Positions 1 to 10,225 of a stretch of DNA of 64,000 nt are shown here, in pieces. The notes beneath the pieces were generated by a model that had not been told where the DNA came from, searched no databases, and saw only the letters and a program-made list of their open reading frames with translations. The position numbers and the translations under genes are program-made. Origin of the DNA: Sipunculus nudus (taxonomy: Eukaryota > Annelida > Sipuncula > Golfingiida > Sipunculidae); the NCBI GenBank assembly GCA_026874595.1, contig CM049317.1, forward strand, positions 69,237,118 through 69,301,117, written 5' to 3'. Each line of letters begins with the position of its first letter. The first letter of the stretch is position 1.

Positions 1-328
1 TCTGCTCTCTGCCCTTCCGTTCTAAAACACAGCCCCTTTATATACCTTTACACCCAAAGCCGAGAATTTTCCGCTTCTCGAACAGTCTTAAGGATCTTGC
101 AAAACACAGTAAAACACACGTTTCAGGAATTCTCTAGAAAGACATCGCCGTGCCTCTACACACAATGGTGTACACGTGATCTCGCGACTAGGCGTGAAAA
201 CCCAAGGCTTACATGACAACGAGAGTTCAACAAGTACGGATAAAACATAGACTGTAATAGGCCGCCAGACACGAGTGCCACAACAGGAGTTACGCCGATG
301 TCACATAATAAAAGGAGCACCTGTAGCA
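1..328 (-). repeat. 3' LTR of Gypsy element 1 (partial)
   Basis: This stretch is nearly identical to 5690-6017, the other LTR of the same element. In element orientation it is the start of the 3' LTR; the rest lies left of the window. The terminal bases at 322-328 read tgtagca on the plus strand, one change from the TGTAACA ends at 6011-6017 and 35894-35900. A purine-rich tract (minus strand) directly abuts it at 329-340 and is the expected polypurine tract. Confidence 0.9.
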
Positions 329-340
329 CTCCCCCTCCTG
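329..340 (-). other. polypurine tract of Gypsy element 1
   Basis: The minus strand reads CAGGAGGGGGAG immediately upstream of the 3' LTR. The same position in element 2 (35901-35912) is also a G/A run. In LTR retrotransposons this tract primes plus-strand DNA synthesis. Confidence 0.7.
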
Positions 341-746
341 AAAGAAAAAAGAAAGTTTTCTCGGTAAACATTCTTTTTGCGATCACAATCACTAAATTTT
401 TACAACATCTCAAAATCATCTTATTTTCAACATTATATAAACATCTTGTTCACAACATTTGATAAACATCTCGATAAGCAATCAGCAAGTACATTGTCTT
501 TCCCTTAAATGTGTATAATATCAAGATTGTAATCCTGTAAGAACAAACTCCATCTCAACAATCTTTGATTTTTACACTTCAACTTGTTCATGAACGTGAG
601 GGGATTGTGACCACTGAAGACAATGATAGGCCTGACTGATGAAGTAACATAAAGTTCAAAAATCAAAGCCAAACATTCTTTTTTAATAGTAGAGTAGTTT
701 TTCTGGTTTGCATTAAACTTTCTTGAGAAATAACAAATTGGATGAT

Positions 747-1208
747 CTATGCTATCATTGCCTTCTTGTATAACAACACAGCACCAGCAGCAGTATCACT
801 AGCATCCACAGCTAACTTAAAAGGTACAGAAAAGTCTGGAGCTGCTAAAAATGGTGAACTTTGCAGAATTTCTTTCAAATTCTGAAATGCATTTTCACAT
901 TGAACATTCCATACAAACTTTTGTTTCTTCTTTATCAAATTAGTCAAAGGTTCAGTGACAGCAGCAACAATAGGACAAAACTTCCTGTAGTACCCAACCA
1001 TAGCAAGAAAACGCGTTATTTGATTTTTGTTCTCTGGTCTAGGAAATGCAGAAGTAGCACTTATTTTAGCATCAACAGGTTTTACCTGACCCTGCCCTAC
1101 AATATGACCCAAAAATGTTACTTGTGCATGACAAAACTCAGATTTTACTAAGTTGACGGTCAGACGTGCTTCACTGAGTCTTTCGACGAGGTCACGAAAA
1201 ATTTGCAT
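747..1208 (-). pseudogene. Gypsy element 1 RT C-terminal part and start of RNase H
   Basis: The 153-residue frame holds the RT palm/thumb end (VTFLGHIVGQGQVKPVDAKI), the connection segment (GYYRKFCPIVAAVTEPLTNL) and the start of RNase H (LAVDASDTAAGAVLL), where the D of VDAS is a candidate catalytic residue. It is cut on its N-terminal side by the deletion that removes the YxDD region, still present, though mutated, at about 36823-36845 in element 2. The rest of RNase H toward the LTR is broken by stops. Family assignment rests on these motifs. Confidence 0.88.
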
Positions 1209-1365
1209 ATGTTTCTCCCAGGTTCGCTCGTTCTGTCAGCGGAACTTGCCAGAATCCTTTTAGCAAGTCAAACTTGGAAACATACCTGGAGCTACCGACT
1301 CTATCAATACAATCACCGATCCTCGAAATCGGGAACGTGTCAGTCTTGGTGACAGAGTTCAGTTT

Positions 1366-1692
1366 TCAATCATCTGTGCAAATACGGTAACTTTCATCAG
1401 GTTTTGGCACAAGAATACATGGTGAAATCCTGTTACTGTTACTAGGTTCAATAAAATCATTGTCCAGCAAATATTTAATCTTATCCTGTAGATACTTTTG
1501 CTTTTCTGGATTCAGTCTATAAGGTTGTTGCTTGACTGCGCTTGCCTCACCAACATCGACGTCATGGCACAAAATGTTAGTTCGCGTTGGAATGTCACTA
1601 AACAAATGTTCATAATTCCGCAGCAGGTTCTTGAGGTCTTGTTGTTTTTGTGCGGTAAGATGTGACAGCTTGGCATCCAGGTTATTAAGCAC
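1366..1692 (-). pseudogene. Gypsy element 1 RT N-terminal part
   Basis: The frame contains the standard Gypsy lead-in: a linker (LRNYEHLFSDIPTRTN), the HDVDVG segment, PYRLNPEKQKYLQDKIKYLL and the fingers region ending SPCILVPKPDESYRICTDD. A frame break follows before the palm. The corresponding part of element 2 lies at about 37150-37480 and is also broken. In an intact element this region binds template and incoming nucleotide. Confidence 0.88.
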
Positions 1693-1837
1693 GTCTGAGT
1701 TTTTTAATGGTACTGTACCACACTGAATGTCTACATCGCACTTACAATCAGTATCTACTTTAACTAGGTCAGGGTCAGTGTTTACACAATTTACAGCAGT
1801 AACATTTTGTTCAACATCTGTGTCAACAGTATGTAAT

Positions 1838-2233
1838 TTAAATCACTGACTTTCTTGTCAACAATATAAAGACCAAAATACCTAGCTTGCAGAGGTCTGC
1901 CAGGGATGGGAAGTAAGGCAAGGACCTTACAGTGTGCTTGTCATAGTTTGTTTTCATTTTACTTTGTGCAGATTTTAAATTTGACTTTGCAATCTCACAA
2001 GCATTGTGTAGTTTAGTGCGAAAGTCTGAGACATACTGCAGTAAACTAAGATAATCAGGAATTTCACACAAGAGTTTTTCTTTAAGCAGTTTCAATGGAA
2101 GTTCCGTTTGAGGTCCATGTCCGAAAATTAATTCAGAGGGACAGAAACCCAAGGTCTCTTGAAAGGATTCTCTGACAGCAAACAACAATAGGTGGATTCC
2201 TTCATCCCAGTCTTTCTGTGTGTGACATAGCAA
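1838..2233 (-). pseudogene. Gypsy element 1 integrase C-terminal region
   Basis: The frame starts after the DDE core with DEGIHLLLFAVRESFQETLG and continues through LGFCPSELIFGHGPQTELPL, the usual post-catalytic stretch of Gypsy integrases (consensus form PxELxxGRxxRxPL). The matching part of element 2 is about 37790-38070. The upstream part with the D and E residues runs at about 2240-2440 in a different frame, so integrase is interrupted. Confidence 0.85.
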
Positions 2234-2507
2234 TAAGTCCTGATCATGTTTTTTAATGTCTGGTGAAAACGCTCGAGCGCGCCCTAACTTTCAGGATGGT
2301 ATGGCGAAGAGCTGTATTGTTTTATACCTAGCTCAAGCATAATTTGTTGGAATAAGCAAGTTATAAAATTAGACCCTTGGATAGACTGGACGGATTTTGG
2401 TTATCCAAAAGTTGTAACAAACTTGGTCAGAGCTTTGACAACACTTTTGGCATTAATTTGGCGCAATGGTATTGCCTCAGGGAACCTGGTAGCTGCGCAC
2501 ATGATTG

Positions 2508-3263
2508 TCAGCAAGTATTCATGTCCAGATTTTGTTTTGGGCAGTGGTCCAACACAACCAACAATAATCCTACTGAATGGTTCCTCGAAAGCAGGAATAG
2601 GCCTAAGTGGGGCCTTACTATTTGATGTTGGATGGCCCCCTCATCATCAGCGCATACATCAGGTGGTCGCCATTTACGCATGAGCACTCCACTTTTTACA
2701 TAGAAACAAACTGGGTTCTGTGACAGCTCATCTTTAGAAACTGCCCTGGGAAACAAACATGAAATATCAGGGTCCTTATGCTGTTCCGCGATAAGTTCTG
2801 ACCTTGAGAATGCTGCATCCTGTACGGGCGAGTCATTAGACGAGTCACTAGTGACTCCCAGAGTGTTATTATCTGGACCATTATCCTCATGTGTGTTTTT
2901 CTTGGCAATAGATCTAGTAACAGCACATGAAGGATACAAACCAGGAATTTCCTGACTTTCCGGATCAGTGTCCTGATCAAGTGACGGCTTTTCTGTCACT
3001 ATCGGTACAGGCTGCACTTTATCGCCTGTAACATCATTGCCTAGTAGCAACTGAATTCCTTTAAAGGATAAAGTAATTCTTATGCCCACAGTAATATTCC
3101 CAGAAATCAAATCTGACTTTAAATGGATACTGTGAAGCGGAACTGAAGTGTGCCTGTCTGAAAACACACCATTAACAAGTGCATGTGCACCAGTGAAGGA
3201 CCTATTAGAAAATGGCAAAGTGTTTGCTAACATGAGAAACTGGCCTGAACCAGTGTCCCTCAA
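2508..3263 (-). pseudogene. Gypsy element 1 protease and pol linker, integrase zinc region deleted
   Basis: The frame begins within a retropepsin-like protease: RDTGSGQFLML carries the DTG catalytic triad and GIQLLLGNDVTGDKV is the flap/C-terminal LLGND-type motif. A hydrophilic linker follows. At about 2625 the frame runs across the edge of the deletion that removed the HHCC integrase domain; that domain is retained at 38460-38663 in element 2. Only the segment matching the end of the linker and part of the integrase core is left. Confidence 0.85.
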
Positions 3264-3834
3264 AATTCTAATAGGGGTAGAATCTGAAAAATCACTTGAA
3301 AGTGATACAAAACATCATGTATGAATGGCTCAAATAACTCCATTTCAGAGTCAAGAGAGGAATCTACTATCTCAACCTCATCAAACAAAGAACTGACATT
3401 GACAGTATCAGTCATAAACTCTGTTTCAGAGTCATCTAAGGAATCTACATTTTTTTATCATCAAACTCCTCATGGGAGTCAACAGAGGAATTTTCCTCAG
3501 CAGAAACAAACTTTTGTTTGTCATAAAAGGACCTGGCCTCATTTGAAATACTCTCGCAAGAGTCATATAGGACTTAGCCTCATTTAGAGAATACTCCTCG
3601 CAGGAGTCTTGAAAGGACCTAGCCTTTTTTAATTCCTCGCAGGAATCAACTTAGGTTTTACCCCGCAATCTACGGATTCTTCTTTGGATTCAGACGGCAC
3701 TTGGGCCTCCGTAGCATCAAACTCTTTATTTGAGTCAACAAAGCAGTTGTGCCCCTTATTTATATGAAAAGAGCCTGGCTCTTGTACTACGCTATGCATA
3801 GATTTTGAAACAAAACCAGAAGGTTTCCTATTTG

Positions 3835-4201
3835 GTCTATTCGCAAGTTTCCAGCAGTCAGATATTAGATGACCTTCCTTCTTGCAGTAATTACATATTT
3901 TCTTTGAAAATGACTGGTCTTTGTTGGACTAAGACACAGTGGACTTGGACTGAGGTGTAGCTATGGGCTTTGCTGAACTATCAGGACTACTAGTACTGGG
4001 TGACTGCGCTGCAAACTTCTTTTGACCATACTGTTTTACATTCGTATTTGTGAATGACTGGTTTGATTTGCTAGTAAAGGACATTTTGTGTGACAATGAA
4101 TAATCATCAGCTAATTGAGCAGCAATGTCAAGTGTTTCAGGACTTTTACTCATGGAGAAAAGTTTAAACATCTGCGTTAATGCAGCGCTTGAATTCTTCA
4201 A
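3835..4201 (-). pseudogene. Gypsy element 1 gag C-terminus with CCHC zinc knuckle
   Basis: The minus strand encodes a basic/Ser-rich nucleocapsid-like stretch (3929-4201, SKSNQSFTNTNVKQYGQKKF). After a stop it continues at about 3835-3905 with a CX2CX4HX4C zinc knuckle (CNYCKKEGHLISDC). Zinc knuckles of this type package retroelement RNA. The frame differs from the upstream gag segment 4164-4457, so gag is frameshifted. The stretch 3320-3830 between the zinc knuckle and protease is Ser/Asp/Glu-rich and full of stops. Confidence 0.85.
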
Positions 4202-4967
4202 GCAGAATCAACTTGCGCAAATTGTCATAATATTTCATTACATTTTTAGAACTACGCCAGCGATCAAACAACTGCTTTTTTGTCCTAGCAAATTCGACGT
4301 AGGTCTGTTCTTTGCGCTTTTCCCAATTTCTGAATTTCTGGCGGTTAGCCTCCGGAACTAACTCATAACCTTGTAGGATTAACCGTTTTACCAGGTCATA
4401 GTCAGCCGCAGCTTCTACTGAAAGCTCTGTATAAATTTCTCTGGCCTTGCCAGTCAATACCCTTTATAACAGCATAGTCAAATTTTCCTCTACCTTCCCA
4501 AAGTGTAAGAAATATTTATCAACCTCTTTTTCTTGTAAAGATGGGACAAGTCTAATATGTTTTGTAACATCAAAACTGTGAGTTGGGGCAGCACGTAGAC
4601 TATTTTCTACTTTAAGTCTTTCTAACTCCAGTCGTTTTAACTCAATTTCTATTTCTTTTTCTAGTCTTTCTCTTTCTAACCTTTGATGTTCTTCCCTCTC
4701 TTCTCTTTGTTTGTCTAATTCCCTATGTTCTCTTTGTTTTTCTAATTCGAACTGTTTTAATGCTAGCTCATGTTGCTTTTCCAACTTTTTCAATTCTAAT
4801 TGCATAGCAAGGCTGTCATTTTTTGATGTTTCAACTTCAGTCTCTTCAATTAAACCTTTGCTAATAAGATCTTGCATGATTTTAGCAATGCTATCAGGCT
4901 TTCTTAAAGCTTTTTTCACACTTAGCCCCAAGTGTTGTCCAAAACGCAACAACTGTTCTTTTGACAA
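4164..4967 (-). pseudogene. Gypsy element 1 gag, N-terminal coiled coil and SCAN-like region
   Basis: Two consecutive frames make up gag. The first (4464-4967) starts MSKEQLLRFGQHLGL and passes into a long Glu/Lys/Arg/Leu coiled coil (LEKQHELALKQFELEKQ). It ends at an in-frame TAA with apparent loss of several residues. The second (4164-4457) continues in the same frame with LTGKAREIYTELSVEAA, YELVPEANRQKFRNW and VEFARTKKQLFDRW, a helical capsid-like (SCAN/Gypsy gag) segment. A frameshift follows near 4170. The function in an intact element is particle assembly. Confidence 0.88.
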
Positions 4968-5175
4968 CTATTCAAGTTGATCAGAGTCAGGATCAACAAA
5001 TGTCTCAGGAATTCTGCCATATTAAGACGTTTAAACAATAACAAAAAAAAACAAAACAAAAAAAACTGAGATAAATCCTGTATACAATGTACTCTAAACA
5101 ATATGTAATCTTGTAAACAATGTATGATAAAACAATGTGTCCAGGTCAAGGCCTAATAAATTTGAAAACTATTAA

Positions 5176-5193
5176 GCAACCCGACGAGAGCCA
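5176..5193 (-). other. candidate primer-binding site of element 1
   Basis: The minus strand reads TGGCTCTCGTCGGGTTGC, beginning with TGG as a tRNA 3'-CCA complement does, 9 bases inside the 5' LTR edge at 5203. The tRNA species was not matched. Position and TGG start are the only evidence. Confidence 0.5.
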
Positions 5194-5202
5194 ACAATTT
5201 TA

Positions 5203-6017
5203 TGTCACGGACCCTAATATAAACAGACCACGTATGCGTGATGAACACAAATTATCTAACGGAGATAAAAAAAAAAAAAATCAGATTCTATAACACTAGG
5301 CAGCGTGAAATGTCTAGGGGAATGAATAAAGAAGTCAGTGGTTTTTTGTTAACAAACTCTAATTTATTTCTAAAACAACCCTAACAATACAATACACTAA
5401 ATCAATACAATTATACAGTAAAACAGCGGTATAGCAACAAGTCAATACAATCACACAGAAAATAATGTGCACAGTACCTGGATACCAACACCATCACAAG
5501 GATAAGTCCTTAAAATGTAAACTCTCCGAGAATGACAGTCCAGTGGAAAGTTCTGGCAACAACCCAGAAAGTAAATTGAAGTCCAAATGCATAAAATCCA
5601 GGAGAAAGTCTTTGAAAATCTAAAATTGCCGCATTAGTCGTATAAGGTCCTAGAACCTGACACATGCTTCTGCGTCCGCTGGAATCTGCTCTGCTCTCTG
5701 CCCTTCCGTTCTAAAACACAGCCCCTTTATATACCTTTACACCCCAAGCCGAGAATTTTCCATTTCTCGAACAGTCTTAAGGATCTTGCACAAGAGAGTA
5801 AAACACGCGTTTCAGGAATTCTCTAGAAGGACATGGCCGTGCATCTACACACCATGGTGTACACGTGATCTCGCGGCCAGGCGTGAAAACTCAAGGCTTA
5901 CATGATAACGAGAGTTCAACCAGTACGGATTAAACATAGAATGTAATACGCGGCCAGACACGAGTGCCACAACAGGAGTTACTCCCGTGTCACATAATAA
6001 AAAGAGCGCCTGTAACA
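5203..6017 (-). repeat. 5' LTR of Gypsy element 1 (815 bp)
   Basis: The boundaries are TGTCACGG at 5203 and CCTGTAACA ending at 6017. The length of 815 bp matches the element 2 LTR (35086-35900). The interior aligns with 1-328 and 35086-35900. It includes a 13-base A run near 5268-5280 that is not seen in the other copies. Confidence 0.9.
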
Positions 6018-8093
6018 ATAAATATATATATATATACCCAAAATTATACATGATATTTCAGAAATACATAAAACAAAGGGATGTCCACGCCTGCTTATTT
6101 TATTTTAGAAGTTTTACTTATGTAAACGTGATTTGTGGAAAATATACAGCGAATAATGGCGACAGACATGAATACATTATTACAAGTAGGACTTAATTTT
6201 GTCAGATTCATATATGATATAAATGCCCTCTAACTACAAACGACCTCTGTACTGTTATTCTGTTGACCCAATGACCAGCTGCCATAGCCAGTATTATTAA
6301 TTTACAATTATCACTACAGGTGGCATCTATAGATGTGTACAGGTACAGGCTTTTCATGTAATCTTTTCCCACCTGAATCACAGTGGGGCCCCTGGAGAAG
6401 GTAAGTAAACTACTTGCACCCCACAGAAGGAGCCATTGCATGAATTAAAAAGAGAATTAATAAACGAGAGAACAAAAATGAGAAAGGCAAATAATAAACT
6501 AATTTATTCCTCGACCTGTTGCAAGTCTAAGTAAGAATACGGGAAAGACATTATCGGATAGATCAATTATCTTTTGCTGTTGCCTTTTTGGCCAAGACAT
6601 TGCGGACAGGAAGCTGTGCTTGCTATAGGTTCGATGAACGCCTGACAAGGAATAAAGAATGACGAACGAACGAAACAGTGGAGTCGGGGTTAGATTCCAG
6701 ATTATTTCCAAGTATAGGCCTCCACATATCGTAAGGAGAAAATGAAGCGAAACCTTTCAATTTAAAGTTGTATATTCTACTCCAAGCGCAAAGGTATCCA
6801 AGACGCATCTCCAGGTCAGCTCCAAATCACGCGATACCGAGGTCATGAAGAGAAGTAGACGAGCCAGAAGAGCTGCAGTACCCATGCACACTCAAGAAAC
6901 CTAAGAATTCATATACTGAACAATACTGTAAGCCAAACCATGGAAAAAAAAATTATTTCAAAATGGTGGATGGCGGCCATTTTGGATTTCTGGCCTTTCC
7001 GTGTTCCATCCTCATCTTTGCGGGACACACTCTCCAGATTCTCAAATAAACATCCAGAGAAACCAAATCCATATAGAAACGAACTGTTTAAGCTCATTAT
7101 GGATGTCGTACGACAAGTTTGACAGAAAAGAATTGTTTTGCTAAAAATAAGCAGCCATCTTAAATTTGAAGATAAAAATAAGTCAGATCTGAGATTTGAC
7201 ATAAAATATGAATTCCTCGAAAAAAAACCCATAATCTCTATTTATGCATTGTGGGCCAAACAAGATAAAAAAAATCCACATAGCGGTTAGCGGCCAATTT
7301 GGATTTAGGGCTCTTACGGATTACGCCTAAACTTTCACGAGGGACACCCTTGCTAATTTTTTTAATCCACTGAGAAACCAATCTTCGCTCTCCAAGGTCA
7401 TGGAATTTTTCAGATGACCCAACAACTCGGCGACGAACCTCAGATCATCTCCAGCACTAGAAAGTTTACCACTAGTCGATAATTTTTACACTGAATGAGG
7501 ACAGAGCAGTCTTTCTTTTTGTCATTAGCCAAGAGAATACAGAAACCAGGGATAATTTGCACTGAGCTTCGGGTCAATAGGAGATCTCCTTACTGGCCAA
7601 CGCCTTGTCCCAATTTATGTATTCCGCCGCCGATAAAGGCTGTTCGACAAAGGTCAGGCAGACATTTTCACAATTTATGAATTTCTAAACAAAAATATGT
7701 AGTAATTTCCAAAAGCCCATTACAACTAACGCTGTTCTGTGTGAACCTATGTGTTTAACCAAACGTTCATTCTTCACAAGAGGTCGCTGCACTACATGTT
7801 TAGGCTACGATCATATGTATCGACCTGTATACTACTGCGACGTTGGGTATAAACACCGGGTTATCAACTGCATAAGCCGGTAGTCAGTAATATATCGTGT
7901 GCTCCTTTGTGGGTCATATTTTGTTAGAACACGCGTGTTCAAACGGATAGGCCTGACCTGTTTCTCGTGTACTGTATTGGTTAATGATAAACAGAGACCA
8001 AAGATTCGCCGGCCCCTGTTAAAAAAGCATTAGGTGTGTAAAGGACGTATGTGAGGATCGACCACTACTTGTCACTCACTAGGACGTGCGCAC
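6018..8093. other. non-coding stretch with a diverged interspersed repeat
   Basis: No supportable exon was found. 6940-7110 and 7270-7420 share a diverged 'gcggccatttTGGATTt' lead-in followed by a GGGACAC and an AGAAACCAA block, so they look like two copies of an old repeat. 7680-8093 shows no structure I can name and may hold the promoter of the receptor gene that starts at 8094; I see no clear TATA box or initiator. Confidence 0.45.
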
Positions 8094-8190
8094 ATGAGAA
8101 TCTGGAACAGGTCTGTACACTGTTTTAGCCTTTATTTACATATATGTGATTATGTAAAGACACTGCTCGCAATAATTTTAGGCATTATCG
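8094..8190 (+). CDS. receptor exon 1: signal peptide
   Basis: ATG at 8094 opens 32 codons plus one base, ending ATCG|GTGAGT, a strong phase-1 donor. The peptide has a long polar start and then a hydrophobic core, VKTLLAIILGIIG, as in a signal peptide. It joins in frame with exon 2 at a valine codon. The start is the first in-frame ATG; the later ATG at 8134 is out of frame and hits a stop at once. Confidence 0.65.
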
Positions 8191-10152
8191 GTGAGTAACT
8201 GATTACTTTGAGATTTTTATCGACCCTAGGGGTTAGACCTTTATATAGTGCATAAAGGGCTATTGGCCAAATATGAAACTGTGTTTATAATTTATTTTAC
8301 TCAACTTGTGGACAAAACTGGATCATGTGATATTGTGAAAGACGCAACAGCTTGCTCACAATCTCACTGAATGTTTATTCAACGTTAGTATGCAAAGGTT
8401 TATGGTGGTACAGTATTATGGTTGTTTGTTTCGTTCGCGACCCTAACCTCTGCACAACTAGATAAATTTAATATCGTTTAAAGAGCCTGCTCACAGGAAG
8501 ATATATGGTATTATAAACTCCTTGAAGGGTTTTTTACATACTGCCCTGTTCTTAAAGTCATTGTTTTTCTAACGTGATGCCCGAATGGGGTTTTAGGCCA
8601 TGCATGTATTTACGTGGTTTCTTTATGGTTATACGGTGGTTCTGTTGCTCTATGGGTTCACCTTGGTTTTGTAGGGACTAATTACTATGTGTATTAGTAA
8701 GAATGATGCGAGTAACATGTGGGAAATATGACCTACCGCTGACTGATTGTAAGTAAGGTATATAGTGAGTCTGTCTTTTTGTGGGCTTACAGTATTCTTA
8801 ACTTATAAATATTTTTGTTGGCTTCCGTCTATGGCTTACCCCGATGAAATTTTCCTGATGACATGGTAAATAAGAATACGTGGTGTAGAGGCTACGAGAA
8901 AATTAATTTGTTGAATATTGTCGTTTTAAATAAAGAGAAATAAAAGCAAATTCTAGGCTACATAAAAAAACGCTGTAGTAATTAACAAAAAGCTTATAAT
9001 GTATAGTGAATAGATCATTAATGTTTAGTCATCTGTTTTGCACCCAACAGACCCTGTACATTGACACAAGTTGATGTGGTATGATATATTATAATCAGAA
9101 GTTTCTTGCAGTGTACTGGTCCTTTCTGTATTTACGTAAGATTAAATATGTGTTTTTTTTTCTCAGGAAATTGTAAAAATATCTCCATGAATGATCATAT
9201 AAATATATCATCGAAGTATAATCTAGTCCGTAATTTATTACTACCATATCTATTTAAGTTTATATTCTATGTATATAATCTTTAAATAAATGGTGAAAAA
9301 TGTGATTTTATATGTATACCAACCAGCATCACAGACCAGTGTAAAAAACAGCTTATCAGTAAAATATAGGTTATATTATTAGAGCAAGTTGTAAAACTAT
9401 ATGTATACATTCTTATTAAGACGAATAAAACAAAGTTCATGTAATATCCTCACTAAAATACATATATTAGTTTCTTTTCAGTAATAGATGAATCATACAT
9501 TTAATGTCTATGTTTTGTTTTAGCAGCTTGAATGACTATGGCGGTATCACAGCGATGTACTTTACTGGTTGTATGGTAATTAAACATCCAAAGCAAGTAT
9601 AATATTCAACATTCATACGCATTACAGAGGCATATTCCGTTTTGTATGTACTATAAATGGGGTAATTTTTATGAATTTTTTATTTACTGTACACAGGGGT
9701 TAATAATTTGGAGTACGTGATAACGTGTACTGAAACGGCATTGTGATTTATTTCTCATTTATTCTCATCCAGTCAGTCTGGGTAAACAAGAGTGGTACAA
9801 GATCTTCTCCATCACATCAACTTGGGAAAACGCCAAAACAGAATGTGGGGAAGGCTACACTCTGCCATTGTACCACACTGCCGCAGAAAGGTTAAAGGTC
9901 AACAACGCGTTAACCAATGAGAAGATTCATGAAATTTGGTTGGCTTATAAGAGAAGAAACCTTCTAATATGGACGTGGATTGATGACAACCCGGCGGGTA
10001 AATATGCTTTGTTTGGATCCAAACTTATTTGCGGGAAATATGATGCTATATATGGGGTTTGATCACCCTTTTTTCCCATTAAATTGAGTATATAAAACTT
10101 GTATATTAGAGCTTACGCACACTTCTTATCGTAAGATATATATATGCCTAAT

Positions 10153-10225
<73 letters not shown>

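Larger units (their letters stand above)
1..6017 (-). mobile_element. Gypsy/Ty3-type LTR retrotransposon 1, degenerate, left end outside window
   Basis: The element is bounded by LTRs at 1-328 (partial) and 5203-6017, in minus orientation. Gag, zinc knuckle, protease, RT/RNase H and integrase remnants occur in the Gypsy order (integrase last). Compared with element 2 (35086-39045) it has two internal deletions. One, of about 170 bases near 1235, removes the RT catalytic centre. The other, of about 200 bases near 2625, removes the integrase zinc-binding region. Gag also has an in-frame stop and a frameshift. No envelope-like ORF is seen. It cannot be autonomous. Confidence 0.92.
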
